Shown: positions 42,887 through 54,528 of the stretch, in pieces
Position numbering within the stretch: position 1 is the stretch's first letter
How the letters are laid out: every line of letters begins with the position of its first letter
Assembly: GCA_963576565.1 (NCBI GenBank)
Contig: OY755048.1
Coordinates: forward strand, 5,294,220-5,358,219
DNA: 64,000 nucleotides
Direction: 5' to 3'
Source of the DNA: Aspidapion aeneum
Taxonomy: Eukaryota > Arthropoda > Insecta > Coleoptera > Brentidae
Notes under the pieces: model-generated
What the model was told of the DNA's origin: nothing
The model's database searches: none
Seen by the model: the letters and a program-made list of their open reading frames with translations, nothing else
Program-made: the position numbers and the translations under genes

Positions 42887-42949
42887 TTTTGTTAGGTGAT
42901 CCGTGGTTTTGGCACGGATCACCTAACAAAAGGTGATCCGTGGTTTTGG
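42887..42949. repeat. Perfect 19 bp hairpin with adjacent direct repeat
   Basis: TTTTGTTAGGTGATCCGTG (42887-42905), a 7-base loop, and its exact inverse (42913-42931). AGGTGATCCGTGGTTTTGG then repeats directly (42894-42912 and 42931-42949). Confidence 0.85.
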
Positions 42950-43506
42950 TCCGAGCGTAGGTCTCCTCAAAGTTTCGTGTGATTTTTGCGATTGCTTTTA
43001 ATCTCCTAAGTATTAAAACATCTTTTAGTACCTTGATTGAGGGGATAAAAGAACACTTTCAACAGCGGCGTAGCGTGGTTCAAAGGGCGAAGGGGGCAGA
43101 GGATTAAAAGGGCCCCAATTTTTCTTTACGAAGAAATAAGTATCAAATTAAAATAGCTTCCTACTTTTTTATTATTATTAATTGCTTATGGTTATATTAT
43201 TATGGTGTCGAATTTAAATGGCACGCTACCGATACCGTTAATATTTTGTTTTTTGGAAAAAAAAACAAAAACACTTTACACCTATTACTTTTTTGAAAAA
43301 ATCAAACCGAAGAAATATTTTTGTAGATATAGGTGCAAAAAAATTGCACCGCAGGCGAAAATTATTGAAAAATCGCCAGGCAACCAAAAAGTTAGGCACG
43401 CCCCTAAGATTATAATAAATGTTTTCATGTCTGGTTTTAACATTTTATGTGGTTCTGAAATAGATATTTAAATTTTAAATAGATAAAATGTTTGTGTAAT
43501 TTTGAT
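42950..43506. other. 3' flank / 3' UTR of the unknown minus-strand gene
   Basis: On the minus strand an AATAAA lies at about 43168-43175, some 330 bases past the stop at 43507. It is the best candidate polyadenylation signal. The rest is AT-rich. Confidence 0.45.
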
Positions 43507-43751
43507 CTATTTGCCTTTTCCTGGAAATTTTCCTAAATTTTTTAAATATACATTTTCGCTGACAACTTCCAGTTTTGTTGTACAGTTAAGCGTACTTGGA
43601 GTAATAATAATTTCGTTAGCTGTGGGAGGACAAAGCAATGTCGTTTCAGTTGACTCTTCTTCTTCCTCTTCAATATCTTCGGTTAAGTCTAATTTTTCTT
43701 CCGTTTCCTCTTTAATAGCAGGATCAATTTCACAGCAAATATCTTCATTGA
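43507..43751 (-). CDS. Unknown gene, terminal exon (acidic C-terminus)
   Basis: Acceptor TTTCTTTTAG, then TCAATGAAG. The two bases TC complete a Val codon begun by the G ending the 49417 exon, so the phase fits. 80 codons to TAG at 43509-43507. The sequence opens NEDICCEIDPAIKEETEEKL, then has an acidic run (EDIEEEEEE) and a hydrophilic end (KNLGKFPGKGK). No domain recognised. I chose it as last exon because of acceptor, phase and stop. The alternative, a chance open frame, is weaker because the phase match was not required by construction. Confidence 0.7.
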
Positions 43752-44699
43752 CTAAAAGAAATATATTAAAATTCAACAAACTATTGTTTATTAACGAAAG
43801 AGATATGTTTTGCTGAGAATTTTTTTAAAATGTCGTTTAGTTAGTTAGTCGTAGGTCGTTTTAGTTCCAATAAAAGAAAAAGAGACCAACGTGTAAAAGA
43901 TATTTACTAAAATACAAATTCGAGTACCTATGCACAGTATGTACATCAACGGCGGTTCTGGAACAAAGTCTGGGGGTTATGGTGAAACGGTGACCGTAAA
44001 TTAGCGCACATGAAAAACGCGAAAAGTAAATATTTGCATAAGTAAAAAGCCCACACAAAAAAATGCGCACATGGAAAAAAGCGCAAACCAAAAAAGGGCA
44101 CAAAGAAAAAAGCGCAAATAGTAAAGCAGCGCACAGGAAAATCTCACAAAAAAGATTCTTATGGAAAAATCAGAATGAAACAAATTTAGGTCCTAATAAT
44201 TTAAGAATTAGAATGTTACTATTATGGGTTACTTGATTATGTCAACTTAACCCACAAAAGATGGGAGTAATATATTTAAAATCTGTAATGATGTAAGTTT
44301 TAAAAAATTTTAAAATTCTTTCAATTTAAAAAATAAAAAAAAAATTGAATTATTAATATTCATAGAAACTTTAAAAATTATCAAAATGTTTAAAAATTGG
44401 GAATATTTTTTATGAGTGAAATATTTTAATATTTTTAAAGATTTTGGAAATTTTCACACACACATACATATAAATCTCGGGGCACCGCATTGCCCCGCCA
44501 AGTTGGCGTAAACTGCTGTACCATCTTTTCTTGAAATATTTCAGCCCATATTGACCTATCTAAAACTCTACTTCGGAATGAGCTACGAAACTCAAACTTT
44601 GTCCAGTCGTAGATCTTCATAGAGTTAACAACCCCTCCAAGTGTCATAAAGTAGTAAAGTAGTTAGGAAATTTAAAAAATGTCGAAATTGCCACACACT
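43752..44699. other. Start of the 5.7 kb intron of the unknown gene
   Basis: 43998-44140 holds a loose ~18-20 base periodic repeat of GCGCA(C/A)A followed by runs of A. The remainder is AT-rich without element ends. Confidence 0.45.
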
Positions 44700-45640
44700 C
44701 ACTCAAACAAAACTTTACTGTTCTTCCAGACATGCTACAAAGCTGAAATTTGGCAGACTGATAGAAATTATGACCAAACTCTTAGAAAAAATCAATCAAA
44801 AAACCCCAAAATTCTAATTTATTCCCCTCCCCTATACATGTAAAATTATGTAAAAGTAACATTGCCCACTTCCAGAAACGATAGAGAGCTGGACTTTGGC
44901 AGACTGATAAAAATAAGATAAAACTAAAGGAAAAAATTTAAAAACACAAAATTTTAATTTTCTTCCCTCTCCTATAAATGTAAAGTTCTGTAAAAGTAAA
45001 ATTGCCCACTTCCAGAAACGCTAGGGAGCTGAGCTTTGGAAGGCCGATGGGAAATATGATAAAACTACAGAAGAAAATTATAAAACACTAAAATTTCAAT
45101 TTGCTTCGCTCCCCTATAAATGTAAAATTATGTAAAAGTAACATTGCCCTTTTTTAGGAACGCTTGAGAGCTGAGCTTTAGAAGGCTGATAGGAACTATG
45201 ATAAAACCATAGGAAAAATTAAAAAACCTCAAAATTTTTCATACTTAAGGCATTGCAAAAGGTTTGAATAATATTCCGCATATTTTACTATTTTAAAACT
45301 TATATAACATTTGAATCCTTTAAAAAAGGAGTGAAATCATAACAAAAACATTTTATGTAAAAAAAGTCAAGAAACGAAAATGGTATTGCGTAAAAAGAAT
45401 TGAGATAAAAGTGAAGCAAAGTTCTCCAATACAAATTTTAAAATAAAAGGTTCTTACTAGTGTGAAAATGTTGTCCTAAACCTGGCTGTAACCGCTGCAA
45501 ATGACTATTAGAAATAGGGCTAAATTGAACACGAAAAAGTTTGCTTCACTTTTATCTCAATTCTTTTTACGCAATACCATTTTCACGTACTTGGTTTTCT
45601 ACATAAAATGTTTTTGTTATGATAAATTTGTTTCAAAACT
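44700..45640. repeat. ~115 bp-unit repeat with long hairpin arms, copy B (uninterrupted)
   Basis: 'aaaagtaacattgccc' units at about 44854, 44995 and 45138. Then ~87 bp arms (45339-45425 and 45541-45630) inverse to each other with a ~115 base loop. The loop has the intact TTCTTACTAGTG site that is split in copy A. Confidence 0.8.
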
Positions 45641-46018
45641 TCTTACGATTTACGTCTAGGTTCATTATAATTTCAGGAGCTTAAATATGAAACATTGCAG
45701 TTTATAAAACGGAGAAACTTTTTAAATGATGTCAAGGATGCTCTACAAAGTAGTTCTGCGAAGTGAGAATTCACCATGTCATATTGCAATACTTTGATCA
45801 AGTTTTTCGGAATTTACTCGAAATTTTAACCCCATATTTGGACTAGGCGCATCGAAACACATACATAATATGTGTGTTTGGTCAGACGTACAGACCACAT
45901 TTTCTTATTTTATTTGCCGGTGTAATTATTGTTTAAGTTCTGTTTTTCCTCTGTATATAATAATATTAATCCTTTAGCTTATCCGTAGTTTAGCTAGCTG
46001 CTTGTATACCTTATGTAT

Positions 46019-46725
46019 TAGCTCACACTACTACTATACTATAGTAGTGTGAGCTATGGTGATCCTAATTTTTTGAGAAAAAAAAAGTTGCTCCGATTTC
46101 AAAAATTTTTATATATCTTTGCGTTTCAGATGATTTTGAAACTTTTTTGTTGCGCCGTCTGTCTGTCTGTCTGTATCTCTGTCTGTATGTCTGTCTGTAA
46201 CGACCAACGCGCATAACTCAAAATTTAATGAAATTTGGTACCCAGGCTGGGTTTTCGGTCGAGATGGTCCCATTTAAAAATGAACAAAATCCACTGAACA
46301 CAAGCCAAATAAAAGGGTGAGGGTAGATTTCAAAAATTGGAGTTTATGTAAAAATATAGCGTGTGTGATATCAAACGAAGGGTAATTGAGTCTGGAGTTA
46401 AACAAAATACATTTTAGTTTATTTAAAAAAAAGGGTGGGGGTAAATTTAAAAAATTAGTGTTTAAGTGGAAATATGGCGTGTGTGATATCAAACGAAAGG
46501 TAATTGAGTCTGGAGTTAAACAAAATACATTTTAGTTTTTTTAAAAAGGGTGGGGGTAGATTTGAAAAATTAGAGTTTAAGTCAAAACATGGCTTGTGTG
46601 GTATCAAACGAAAGGTAATTGAGTCTGGAGTTCAATAAAATATACTTCAGTTTTTGGTTAGATTTCACGTAGATACACTATAACTATAGTATCCAGTGTG
46701 AGCTTAGGTGCCCATAGATTGGCAG
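46019..46725 (+). mobile_element. (GTCT)n-bearing element, copy I
   Basis: Begins with a palindromic end (TAGCTCACACTACTA...TAGTAGTGTGAGCTA). It continues through 'ttgctccgatttcaaaaat', a GTCTGTCTGTCT run (46158-46200), 'acgaccaacgcgcataact' and three ~105 bp units (GTGTGATATCAAACGAA(A/G)G GTAATTGAGTCTGGAG). It closes with 'tgtgagcttagg' and 'ggcagagtatttt'. Compare the (GTCY)n-bearing mobile elements reported from flies and other insects. Not coding. Confidence 0.75.
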
Positions 46726-47078
46726 AGTATTTTTTCGGGCTCTGGGGGTGGGTCCGTAGAACCGCCAGTGATGTACATGCCGACGGATTAGAATTCCGAA
46801 CTACTTACATATAAACATCGATATAAAAATTAAAATTAAAACAATATTGATAATAATAATTCATAACAATTAAATTCTAATCTACTTAGAGTTTTAGTGC
46901 AAATAGAAAATAACTTTTTTTTATGTTATTTATTTGTAGTAGCATTTAACATTATCTACCAAAATAAAAAAAAATATTATACTTAAGTGCAGCCTCTTAA
47001 AACTAAAATTCTAGTTGTTCCAAAATATCTGGAATTTCAAGGAATTAAAGTACGTTCGTATTTCCAATTAAATAAAAC

Positions 47079-47267
47079 CAGTGGCGTATATAGAAAAAAG
47101 TTTCGGGGTGGGCCCGACACAGTTCTGGGGGGGGCCAAGACCTCATGAGGCTGTATTTTATGCTATTTTATGTTTGTTTTCATGAAATATGTGGAAAATA
47201 TCCAAAAAAATCTTAGCTTCGGGGGGGGGGCCCGGGCCCCACAGGCCCCCCCATATATACGCCACTG
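47079..47267 (+). mobile_element. 189 bp hAT-type MITE (CAGTGGCG family)
   Basis: CAGTGGCGTATATA... and ...TATATACGCCACTG form 14 bp TIRs, flanked by AATAAAAC on both sides (47071-47078, 47268-47275). The interior is G/C-homopolymer rich. Confidence 0.9.
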
Positions 47268-47294
47268 AATAAAACCATATTATTTTTAAATTGG

Positions 47295-48766
47295 GGAATG
47301 GGAAAGTTCGGCGCGGCTGATTCGCCGCCGCGGATTTGCCGTGGCCAATGTGCCGCGGTAAAATTCGCCGCGAGAATTTTTTAAATTTATATTTTAATGT
47401 TTAAAAAATATAAAAAAATATATAAATTTTTTGAAAAAGATTTAAAAAAATTTTTTTAGTTTTTTGTTTATAAATTATGTGGTTTTTGAAAAAACTACTC
47501 GTTAAAAAAGTATTATTTTCAAAAGTAATTTTTGTAAAAGAAATTTTAGCTCACACATATACTATACTATAGTAGTGTGAGCTATGGTGATCCTAATTTT
47601 TTCGAGAAAAAAAAAAATTGGTCCATTTCAAAATTTTTTATATATCTTCGCGTTTCAGATGATTTTGAAACTTTTAGCTCACACATATACTATACTATAG
47701 TAGTGTGAGCTATGGTGATCCTAATTTTTTCGAGAAAAAAAAAGTTGCTCCGATTTCAAAAATTTTTATATATCTTTGCATTTCAGATGATTTTGAAACT
47801 TTTTTGTTGCGCCGTCTGTCTGTCTGTCTAGGTGTCTGTATGTCTGTGTGTCTGTATGTCTGTCTGTAACGACCAACGCGCATAACTCAAAAACCGCTTG
47901 GCCGATTTTAATGAAATTTGGTACCTAGGCTGGGTCTTGGGTCGAGATGGTCCCATTTAAAAATGAACAAAATCCACCGAACACAAACCAAATAAAAGGG
48001 TGGGGGTAGATTTCAAAAATTAGAGTTTATGTGAAAATATGGCGTGTGTGATATCAAACGAAAGGTAATTGAGTCTGCAGTTAACCAAAATATATTTTAA
48101 TTTATTTAAAAAAAGGGTGGGGGTATATTTTAAAAATTAGAGTTTAAGGGAAAATATGGCGTGTGTGATATCAAACGAAAGGTAATTGAGTCCGCAGTTT
48201 AATAAAATACATTTTAGTTTTTGTTTTTTTTAAGGGTGGGGGTAGATTTCAAAAATTTAAGTTTAAGTCAAAACATGGCTTGTGTGGTATCAAACAAAAG
48301 GTAATTTAGTCCGGAGTTGAATAAAATATATTTCAGTTTTTAGTTATATTAGCTCACACGTACCCTATAACTATAGTGAGCTTAGGGGCCCATATATTGG
48401 CAGAGTATTTTAGTTTGTCTTATAACTTAGTTTTTTGAAAAGCTATTTATGAAATGAAAAAGCATTTCTTTTTGTGGAGTTTTTTTTTAAATAAAATGTT
48501 GGTGGTTTAGACACCCGTTAGGTTATGTTGGCGATCAATTGACCACGGTTAGGTTTAACGCAGATTTTGACCTCCCAACAAGAGGACAGGGGAGTTATGA
48601 TTTTAAAAAATAAGTTACGTTAAATTAAAATAAAAATTAAACAAAAGTTCTCGCGACGAATTGTCCCCGCGGCAATTCGGTCGGCGGCCAATTGTACCCG
48701 CGGCGAATCATCTCGTGGAGAATCAGATGCGGCAAATCGGCCCGCGGCGAATTGTGTCTCACCCTG
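47295..48766. mobile_element. CCGCGG foldback-type element, copy B, with nested insertion
   Basis: Repeated GATTCGCCGCCGCGG / AAATTCGCCGCG motifs on the left (47310-47375) and their inverses on the right (CCCGCGGCGAATTGT, GGCAATTCGG, to about 48766). The interior matches copy A. Copy II of the (GTCT)n element is inserted in it. Confidence 0.7.
47549..48415 (+). mobile_element. (GTCT)n-bearing element, copy II, with duplicated left end
   Basis: Same order as copy I. The first ~125 bases (TAGCTCACACATATAC to TTTTGAAACTTT) are present twice, at 47549 and 47674. The GTCT run is at 47813-47870. The right end is AGCTCACACGTACCC...CAGAGTATTTT. Confidence 0.8.
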
Positions 48767-49091
48767 AACCTCATTAAGCAGCTATCTACCGGGTGACTTT
48801 AAACATAGCTACTTATTACTATTAAAATATCTTATTAGATAATAATTATAGTATTTAATAGTGCCCAAATTCTGCATTTTTTTAACGACCATGCAAAGAA
48901 ACAATTATTAAAACATTCAAATAAAATTTAACATTTTAATATTTTGAAAAACTCACAACTTGATTGTGGTAGCTACGCATTTACAGAGATGTGGAAGAGG
49001 ATTGTGAATAATCATCATAGGATGCTACAAAATATTAAATTGACTCAGATTTGGTGAAATATATGCGAGTGGATATGACTTGAAAATTATA
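48767..49091. other. Unassigned intron stretch
   Basis: AT-rich, no recognised element. Confidence 0.5.
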
Positions 49092-49093
49092 TA

Positions 49094-49392
49094 CAGTGTG
49101 TCCACGTAAGTTGACGGCATATGGGAAACTTTTTTATTATTAGCTTTACGAAAAAAAGTTATTCTTCATAAAAAGTTCTGCATGGTCCAAAACCTAAAAT
49201 GCAACCATCAGATGTAAAATTTTTTCAGTCATCAGGTTTGTCAAAAAATGTGATTTTTGCTCTAGAGTAAAGTACCTTTCTTTTTGACAATATCGACAAT
49301 TGTTATAAAGAAAAGATGTTTAGAATTAAAAATAGCTTTCAAATATTCAACATTGTTTATTTACATTAAAAAAATATTTTTTGGACACACTG
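49094..49392. mobile_element. 299 bp Tc1/mariner-type MITE next to a splice donor
   Basis: CAGTGTGTCCA (49094) and TGGACACACTG (to 49392) are TIRs flanked by TA (49092-49093, 49393-49394), with TATA on both sides. It begins about 20 bases inside the intron from the donor of the 49417 exon. Confidence 0.8.
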
Positions 49393-49416
49393 TATATTCT
49401 TCACATATTCACTTAC

Positions 49417-49712
49417 CTGTACTCTCAGTAATAGTCCTAGACCTCCTGTATCCCATCTCCATATTAATGGATAGATTCTGTGCACTAGTGGAAGCTTCTA
49501 TTGACGAAGACATCGACACTAAAGTACCACTGACACTAGGAGCACTGCTCGAAACTTCAGTATAAGACGACACAGAAGCGGTGCCAGGTGGTGATATAGT
49601 GGTACTTCTAGTGGGATGTGGAGGTACCGGCAAGATTATGCTTCCATTGACTGGGCTGACAGCCGTTGATGGACGGGGCGTAGAATCATCGTAGTAATTC
49701 GAACAGCTTGCA
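49417..49712 (-). CDS. Unknown gene, third exon seen (Ser/Thr/Pro-rich)
   Basis: Acceptor TTTTTTATAG|TGCAAGC and donor ACAG|GTAAGT are both consensus. 296 nt: one base completing a Ser codon, 98 codons, then one base. The residues are low-complexity and mostly Ser, Thr, Pro and Val: YYDDSTPRPSTAVSP, IILPVPPHPTRSTTISPPG, EVSSSAPSVSGTLVSMSSS. They end with a more ordered MEMGYRRSRTITESTG, whose RRSRT(I)T resembles a basophilic kinase site. Probably a disordered regulatory tail. MITEs press against both sides of the exon (49094-49392 and 49782-49902). Confidence 0.8.
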
Positions 49713-49781
49713 CTATAAAAAAGGGGTTCTGTTATGGTGAATTGAAAAACCAAATTTGTTTCATTCTGGCGAAATAGTAGT

Positions 49782-49902
49782 TACCTAACTAGTGCGGAAA
49801 GTGCCTCTTTTCCGCACGCGATTGCAGATGGCCAAACGACGCGATAGCGGAGTTTGGCCAGCAATCAAGTGCGGAAAAGACACTTTACGCACGAGTTAGG
49901 TA
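49782..49902. mobile_element. 121 bp MITE with 22 bp TIRs
   Basis: TACCTAACTAGTGCGGAAAG (49782) pairs with CTTTACGCACGAGTTAGGTA (to 49902), with two mismatches. It lies about 70 bases upstream, in gene sense, of the acceptor at 49713. Confidence 0.75.
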
Positions 49903-50526
49903 CACTATTTTTTCTATAAGCGTGAGGAAAAAACTAAAAATTAATCAGAAAATTATTTATATTCAAAACGTTTTAATCAAATCAATTATTATTATTCACA
50001 TTCTAGCGGCTTCTAGAACTGACTGGGGTAGATCTTCGTCCGAAGAATCCATTGAAAATCTGATTTTTTTGTTTGAAAAATTCAAAAGACGCTTGTATCT
50101 GCAAAATTGGCTTTGTTTTGACAGTTTGTTTGTACTTTGTTGCTATGGTGATTTAAGATGCCAAATCTAAAACCACTAGTGTTCATTGTTGTTTGACATT
50201 GACAATGACGATATTTATACCGGGGAGGTTTAAAACTTATAATTTGAACCTATTTTACTGAAAACTTTATTTTATCGAAAATATTGAAAATATAGCAGAA
50301 TTTTAGTCAATTTGAATATTTTTTGGATATTTCGTGTGCTAGGAAAGATACAAATGTATTTTGAACGGTCTAAATGTTATAGAACACCTCAAAATCGTAA
50401 CAAATTTACTTTTCCGCACGAGTGCGGAAAAAATATTTTTCCGCACTAGTGCGGAAAAGTGGCACTTTCCACACTAAAATGCGTGCGGAAAAGTGGACTT
50501 TTCCGCACGCTTATAGAAAAAAATAG
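49903..50526. mobile_element. 624 bp TIR element with TTTTCCGCAC motifs
   Basis: CTATTTTTTCTATAAGCGTG (49905-49924) is inverted at 50506-50526. Near the right end TTTTCCGCAC and GTGCGGAAAA recur many times (50400-50505). The same motif is in the neighbouring 121 bp MITE, so the two may be parts of one compound element. Confidence 0.65.
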
Positions 50527-51233
50527 TTTTTCTTTAGTTTGGGCCAAAAAAACCGGACAATTTTTTTTTAAATTATAACTTTTGAACTATACCATCGATT
50601 TTAATGGGACAAACTGCAATTTGACAAAATTATTTGCCTTCTTAATTTTGTCTGCAATAATTTTCTCGTAAAATAATTTTTACTGAACCGATTTTAATGA
50701 AATAATAAGCATCATAATATAGACTTATTGTGTTTTAATGAGCACAAACGAAATTTGCCAAATTTTTAAATTCCTAGATGGCGGATAGAATCAAACTTGA
50801 CCCTTTAAAGGGGTTGGCTTGTTCTTATATTTCGGAAACAAATTGAATTTTTTGAATTTATTGAAAAACCCCTTCGCCGCAAACAACGAAGTACGATTCA
50901 TAAAAAGTGGGTTTAGTGGTTCTTAAAATAATAATTGTCTTTCAACTATTGTCTTACAGACTGGTTGCCTTGCCAATGCTTTCAGCATAAATTTCTTTAT
51001 AAACTTATTATTATTTGTACCTATTTCAACGAATTTAAAAGCATTATATTGAGGATCTTTGTATTTTATTAAAATCGGTTCCGTAATAATGCTTTTATAA
51101 AGAAATTAATACAAGATGCAAAGCTAAATTGCAAACAACCAGTAGAACAAACAGTTCTACCATCAGAAATACTAAAGCGATTTTGATGATTAGTCCGTCG
51201 ATTTTTGTGGCGAATTTAGACGATTCACATATA
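50527..51233. repeat. Further copy of the 1-640 repeat family
   Basis: 'ggccaaaaaaaccggacaat', 'aactgcaatttgacaaa', 'actgaaccgattttaatgaa' and 'aaaatcggttccgtaataat' parallel phrases at 1-640 and 55450-55870. Confidence 0.55.
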
Positions 51234-54003
51234 CCGTACTCAACCCGAATTCTGTGACCCACCTGAATTCCGTCACTTTTTAGAAATGTTTTGAAATATT
51301 AAGCTAATCCTACAATGGAATTCCAAAAAAATACTTTTATCAGTTCACCTATATATCAAGCAACACTGTGCGCAAACTTCAGCTGTATTGTTTAAAAGGA
51401 AGCTGCTCGCGAAAAATTATTTTAGTCGTGCATCAAGTGTCAAAGCGGACCGTCGCATTTTATTATAAGGTAAGCCACGTACTCATTTAATCTAAGATTT
51501 TAGGTACTTTATTATATTATTACCTAATATATTTGTATTTTTTACTAAACCAATGTCCGTAGATAAGTTTTTAACCAAAATTTTCTTAATTTTTTCGACT
51601 ATTTGGAATAAAAAGCATTCAGCCGGAAATCTGACAGATGTGACGGAATTCCCAGCAAAAACAATGTCTATTCAAATTAGTTTTTTTCATACCTACATTT
51701 ATCAAAAAGCGAAAAACACATCTAAATCAGAATCACATTTGATCATATTTTCTAAAGCCCAAATTCCGTCACAGGCTTTTCGAGCTATTTCTCCGAAAAT
51801 TTGTTTTAAATTCAAGGTATCGGAATTCAGGCTGTCGGTTCATTGTCGGGGCTATGACGGCTTTCCGATTATTTTATTTTTGTAAAAAATAAGGGTGACG
51901 GAGTTCTGGTAGGCAACAATTTTTTTAAAATTCAGTTTTTTTCATATCCACAACCATCCGAAGACAAAAAATTTAAGATGATAAAACTTACAAAAAAGGA
52001 AGAAAATTTTGGTTAAAAACTTACCTACGGACATTGGTTTAGTAAAAAATACAAACACATTAGGTAATAATATAATAAAGTACCTAAAATCTTAGGTTAA
52101 ATAAGTATGTGCAAGTGGCTTATGGATCGTTCATACTCGTCTTTTGTCTAGTCTTTTGTCTTGGTTTAGTCATATGTCTTGTCATAAGAAAGTTAAAACC
52201 ACTGTTTCTTATGGGAGTGTTCATACAATGCTTTTACTTTTGTTTTTGATTAGTCTTTGTCTTAAGAGTTGCCAACTTTCAATCCTTAGGACAACGACTA
52301 AGACGAGTGACAGACATCAGCTGATATTTGTTGTTTTTTTTACAGGGCGTCCGAAGAGCGCAAGCGCGCGGCCGAAATTTTGAATTTACCGCCATTAATC
52401 ATGTTTTTAACAGAAAATCTCAACATAACCTCAAAATTTTATTTGTTTTTATTTTCTTTTTCGCTTTTGTCCTTTCGTGTCTGTGTTTCGTGCACAGATT
52501 AGGTTAAATAAGATTGTTTTGTGTAGAAAATGACTTTTGAAAAGGTGTCTTTCTAGTGGGTTATGACTAAGACTAATAAAAAAAAAGACGAGTATGAACA
52601 GCCGATTTTAAGACAGCTAAGACTAATCAAAGGACAAAGACTAATCAAAAACAAAAGACTAAGACGAGTATGAACAATACTTTACCTTATAATATAATTC
52701 GATGTTCCGCTTCCACACGTAACGCACGACTAAAGTCGGTACGTTATAAGAAGTCCAATATCGGATTAAATCTCCAAAAAATGTTAACGCTTTTTGAACA
52801 GTAAGTCAGTTAGAATGCCTTCGCTGTACTTGATCGTACCAGACATCCCACTGGTTCACTGTATTCGACATAATATGAGTGGGCTAAATCAGCGGTCTTA
52901 AAACAAAATTATTTAAGAATCCTTTTACTCGAGATTCAAACTTATCGGAGAGCTTTGAAGTTTGGCACACTAATAAGCATCGACAGACTAAATCGAAATG
53001 GATTCTTGCATTTTTTCGATTTGAGGCCCCCACTCCCCGCTATAGGCATAACTAAGTCGAAACAGAAAATTTGACATGGCGTAATTAGTTTACATCTTGA
53101 AGACACAATTTTAACGGTAATGATTTATGATTATTTTTTTTTGCAAGCCCATACAATAGCGCATCTGTTGCCGTCGCGATAATTAAAATAAATTGTCGGC
53201 GTCTTAAAATACGACACTTCCTAGTAGCACCACTTTTTGGCAAATTATGATGGTTTTTTGGCTGAAACTCAAGAAGTATCGATAAAGTTATTACTAATTT
53301 TTCATTTTGACGTCTCTGTTTCGAGATATAGGCAAATAATTGAAATTTAAAAAATGCTGTTTTTGAAAAACACAGGGACCTATTGCGCGTTAATGCATTA
53401 AGTGCGTGACATTTAAAGCCACAAATTAATTTTTTTACCGTAGAAATAGGTTCAATCAAGTGTTGTCAAGTCACCGGAAGTCGAGCAAAAAAATAGTTTC
53501 TGAGATATGACACTACAAAATTTTACATAAAAATCCTGATATCTCAAAAAAAACTGAACCGATTCCGATTTGGTTTTTGGTTTTCTCAATAAGGCTAGCT
53601 TTGCTATGATTAATATAGAAAAAATTTTTGTGTTCCCTAACTTTGAAAAAACTTGATTTAAAAAAAGGTTAGTCCACTTTTTTGATGTTGCGTATCTTCG
53701 TTTTAAAGCGCGTATCATCTTGGGTTTTCTGTAAATGAACTGCGACGGACTACTTGCTCGCACCTGCTCAAGAGATTTTATTGCTTAGCGGACTTCATAC
53801 AGCGTATAGACTTTAAAAGAATTTTTCGCGCGCAGCTTTCTTTTAAACAATACAGCTGAAGTTTTCGCACAGTGTTGCCAGATATATAGATGAATTAATA
53901 GAAGTATTCTTTTGGAATCCATTGTAGGATTAGCTTAATAATTTAAAACATTTCTAAAAAGTGACGGAATTCAGGTGGGTGATGGAATTCGGATTGAGTA
54001 CGG
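51234..54003. mobile_element. 2.8 kb element with ~190 bp TIRs and a second inner inverted repeat
   Basis: The outer arms 51234-51425 and 53812-54003 are inverse (CCGTACTCAACCCGAATTC... / ...GAATTCGGATTGAGTACGG). They share GTGACGGAATTCAGGTGGGT and AGGATTAGCTTAATA. Inner arms of ~150 bp (about 51450-51600 and 51999-52700, the latter split by a MITE) are inverse as well, around 'ccaatgtccgtagataag'. No transposase recognised. Confidence 0.75.
52123..52681. mobile_element. 559 bp MITE nested in the inner arm, TTA target
   Basis: GTTCATACTCGTCTT near the left end and AAGACGAGTATGAAC near the right end, flanked by TTA (52120-52122, 52682-52684). The unbroken partner arm reads GGTAAGCCAC, the inverse of GTGGCTTACC, which gives the pre-insertion site. 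A TWA-type duplication suits PIF/Harbinger. Confidence 0.75.
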
Positions 54004-54528
54004 TGCCACAAAATTTGGTAAATAGGTTTTTTTGGGTTTTAAACAACTCATTTGAAGTGGTAATAAACATATTTTATTGACGAACCCATTAGGCTTTCAC
54101 AACTTAAAATTTTATATATTTTCGTGTGCGTCGCAAAGTTAATTAGTACAATAAAAGTTAGTTGTATTTGATATAGATTGTTTTTAGCATCCATTTTACC
54201 ATATGACGGATTCAGGTCAAAACTATGTCGGAGTTTAGGTAAGCACTATGTCGGAATTAGAAATTTCGGATCTCTAACTTTTTTTATTTACTAAAAAAAT
54301 ATAGTTAGATTTAAATTCTCAAAATAGAATACAATGTTTAATGAAATGTCCAAAGTTTTGGCACAAGTAAAAATAATTTAATTTATCAACACAGAACATT
54401 GTCTAACATCATAAAGTTAGTCCATGAATACTACGGGGCTTAAGGCTTAAGGTGACGGAATTCCAGGAGTCGACTACGGAAGTATTTTTAAAAGGGTCAA
54501 AAAATGTCTCACAACAACAACAAAAGAA
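54004..54528. other. Unassigned spacer
   Basis: Contains one more GTGACGGAATTCCAGG motif (54451) like those in the preceding element. No gene. Confidence 0.4.

Noticed and set aside
41289..43405. A 2.1 kb hAT element from AGGGGCGTGCC to GGCACGCCCCT
   Set aside because: The ends pair over only about 11 bases and no 8 bp duplication could be aligned; mentioned only as a possibility in the spacer entry.
43861..44183. Phe/Cys-rich overlapping minus-strand open frames resembling membrane segments
   Set aside because: Three frames overlap over a simple GCGCA/poly-A periodic repeat; composition explains the hydrophobicity.
51553..51885. 110-codon plus-strand frame
   Set aside because: Lies across the inner inverted repeat of a TIR element; no recognisable motif and no start context.
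53085..53763. Two adjacent minus-strand frames of 124 and 103 codons
   Set aside because: Inside the 51234-54003 element and low-complexity, with no transposase motif; kept only as part of the element.
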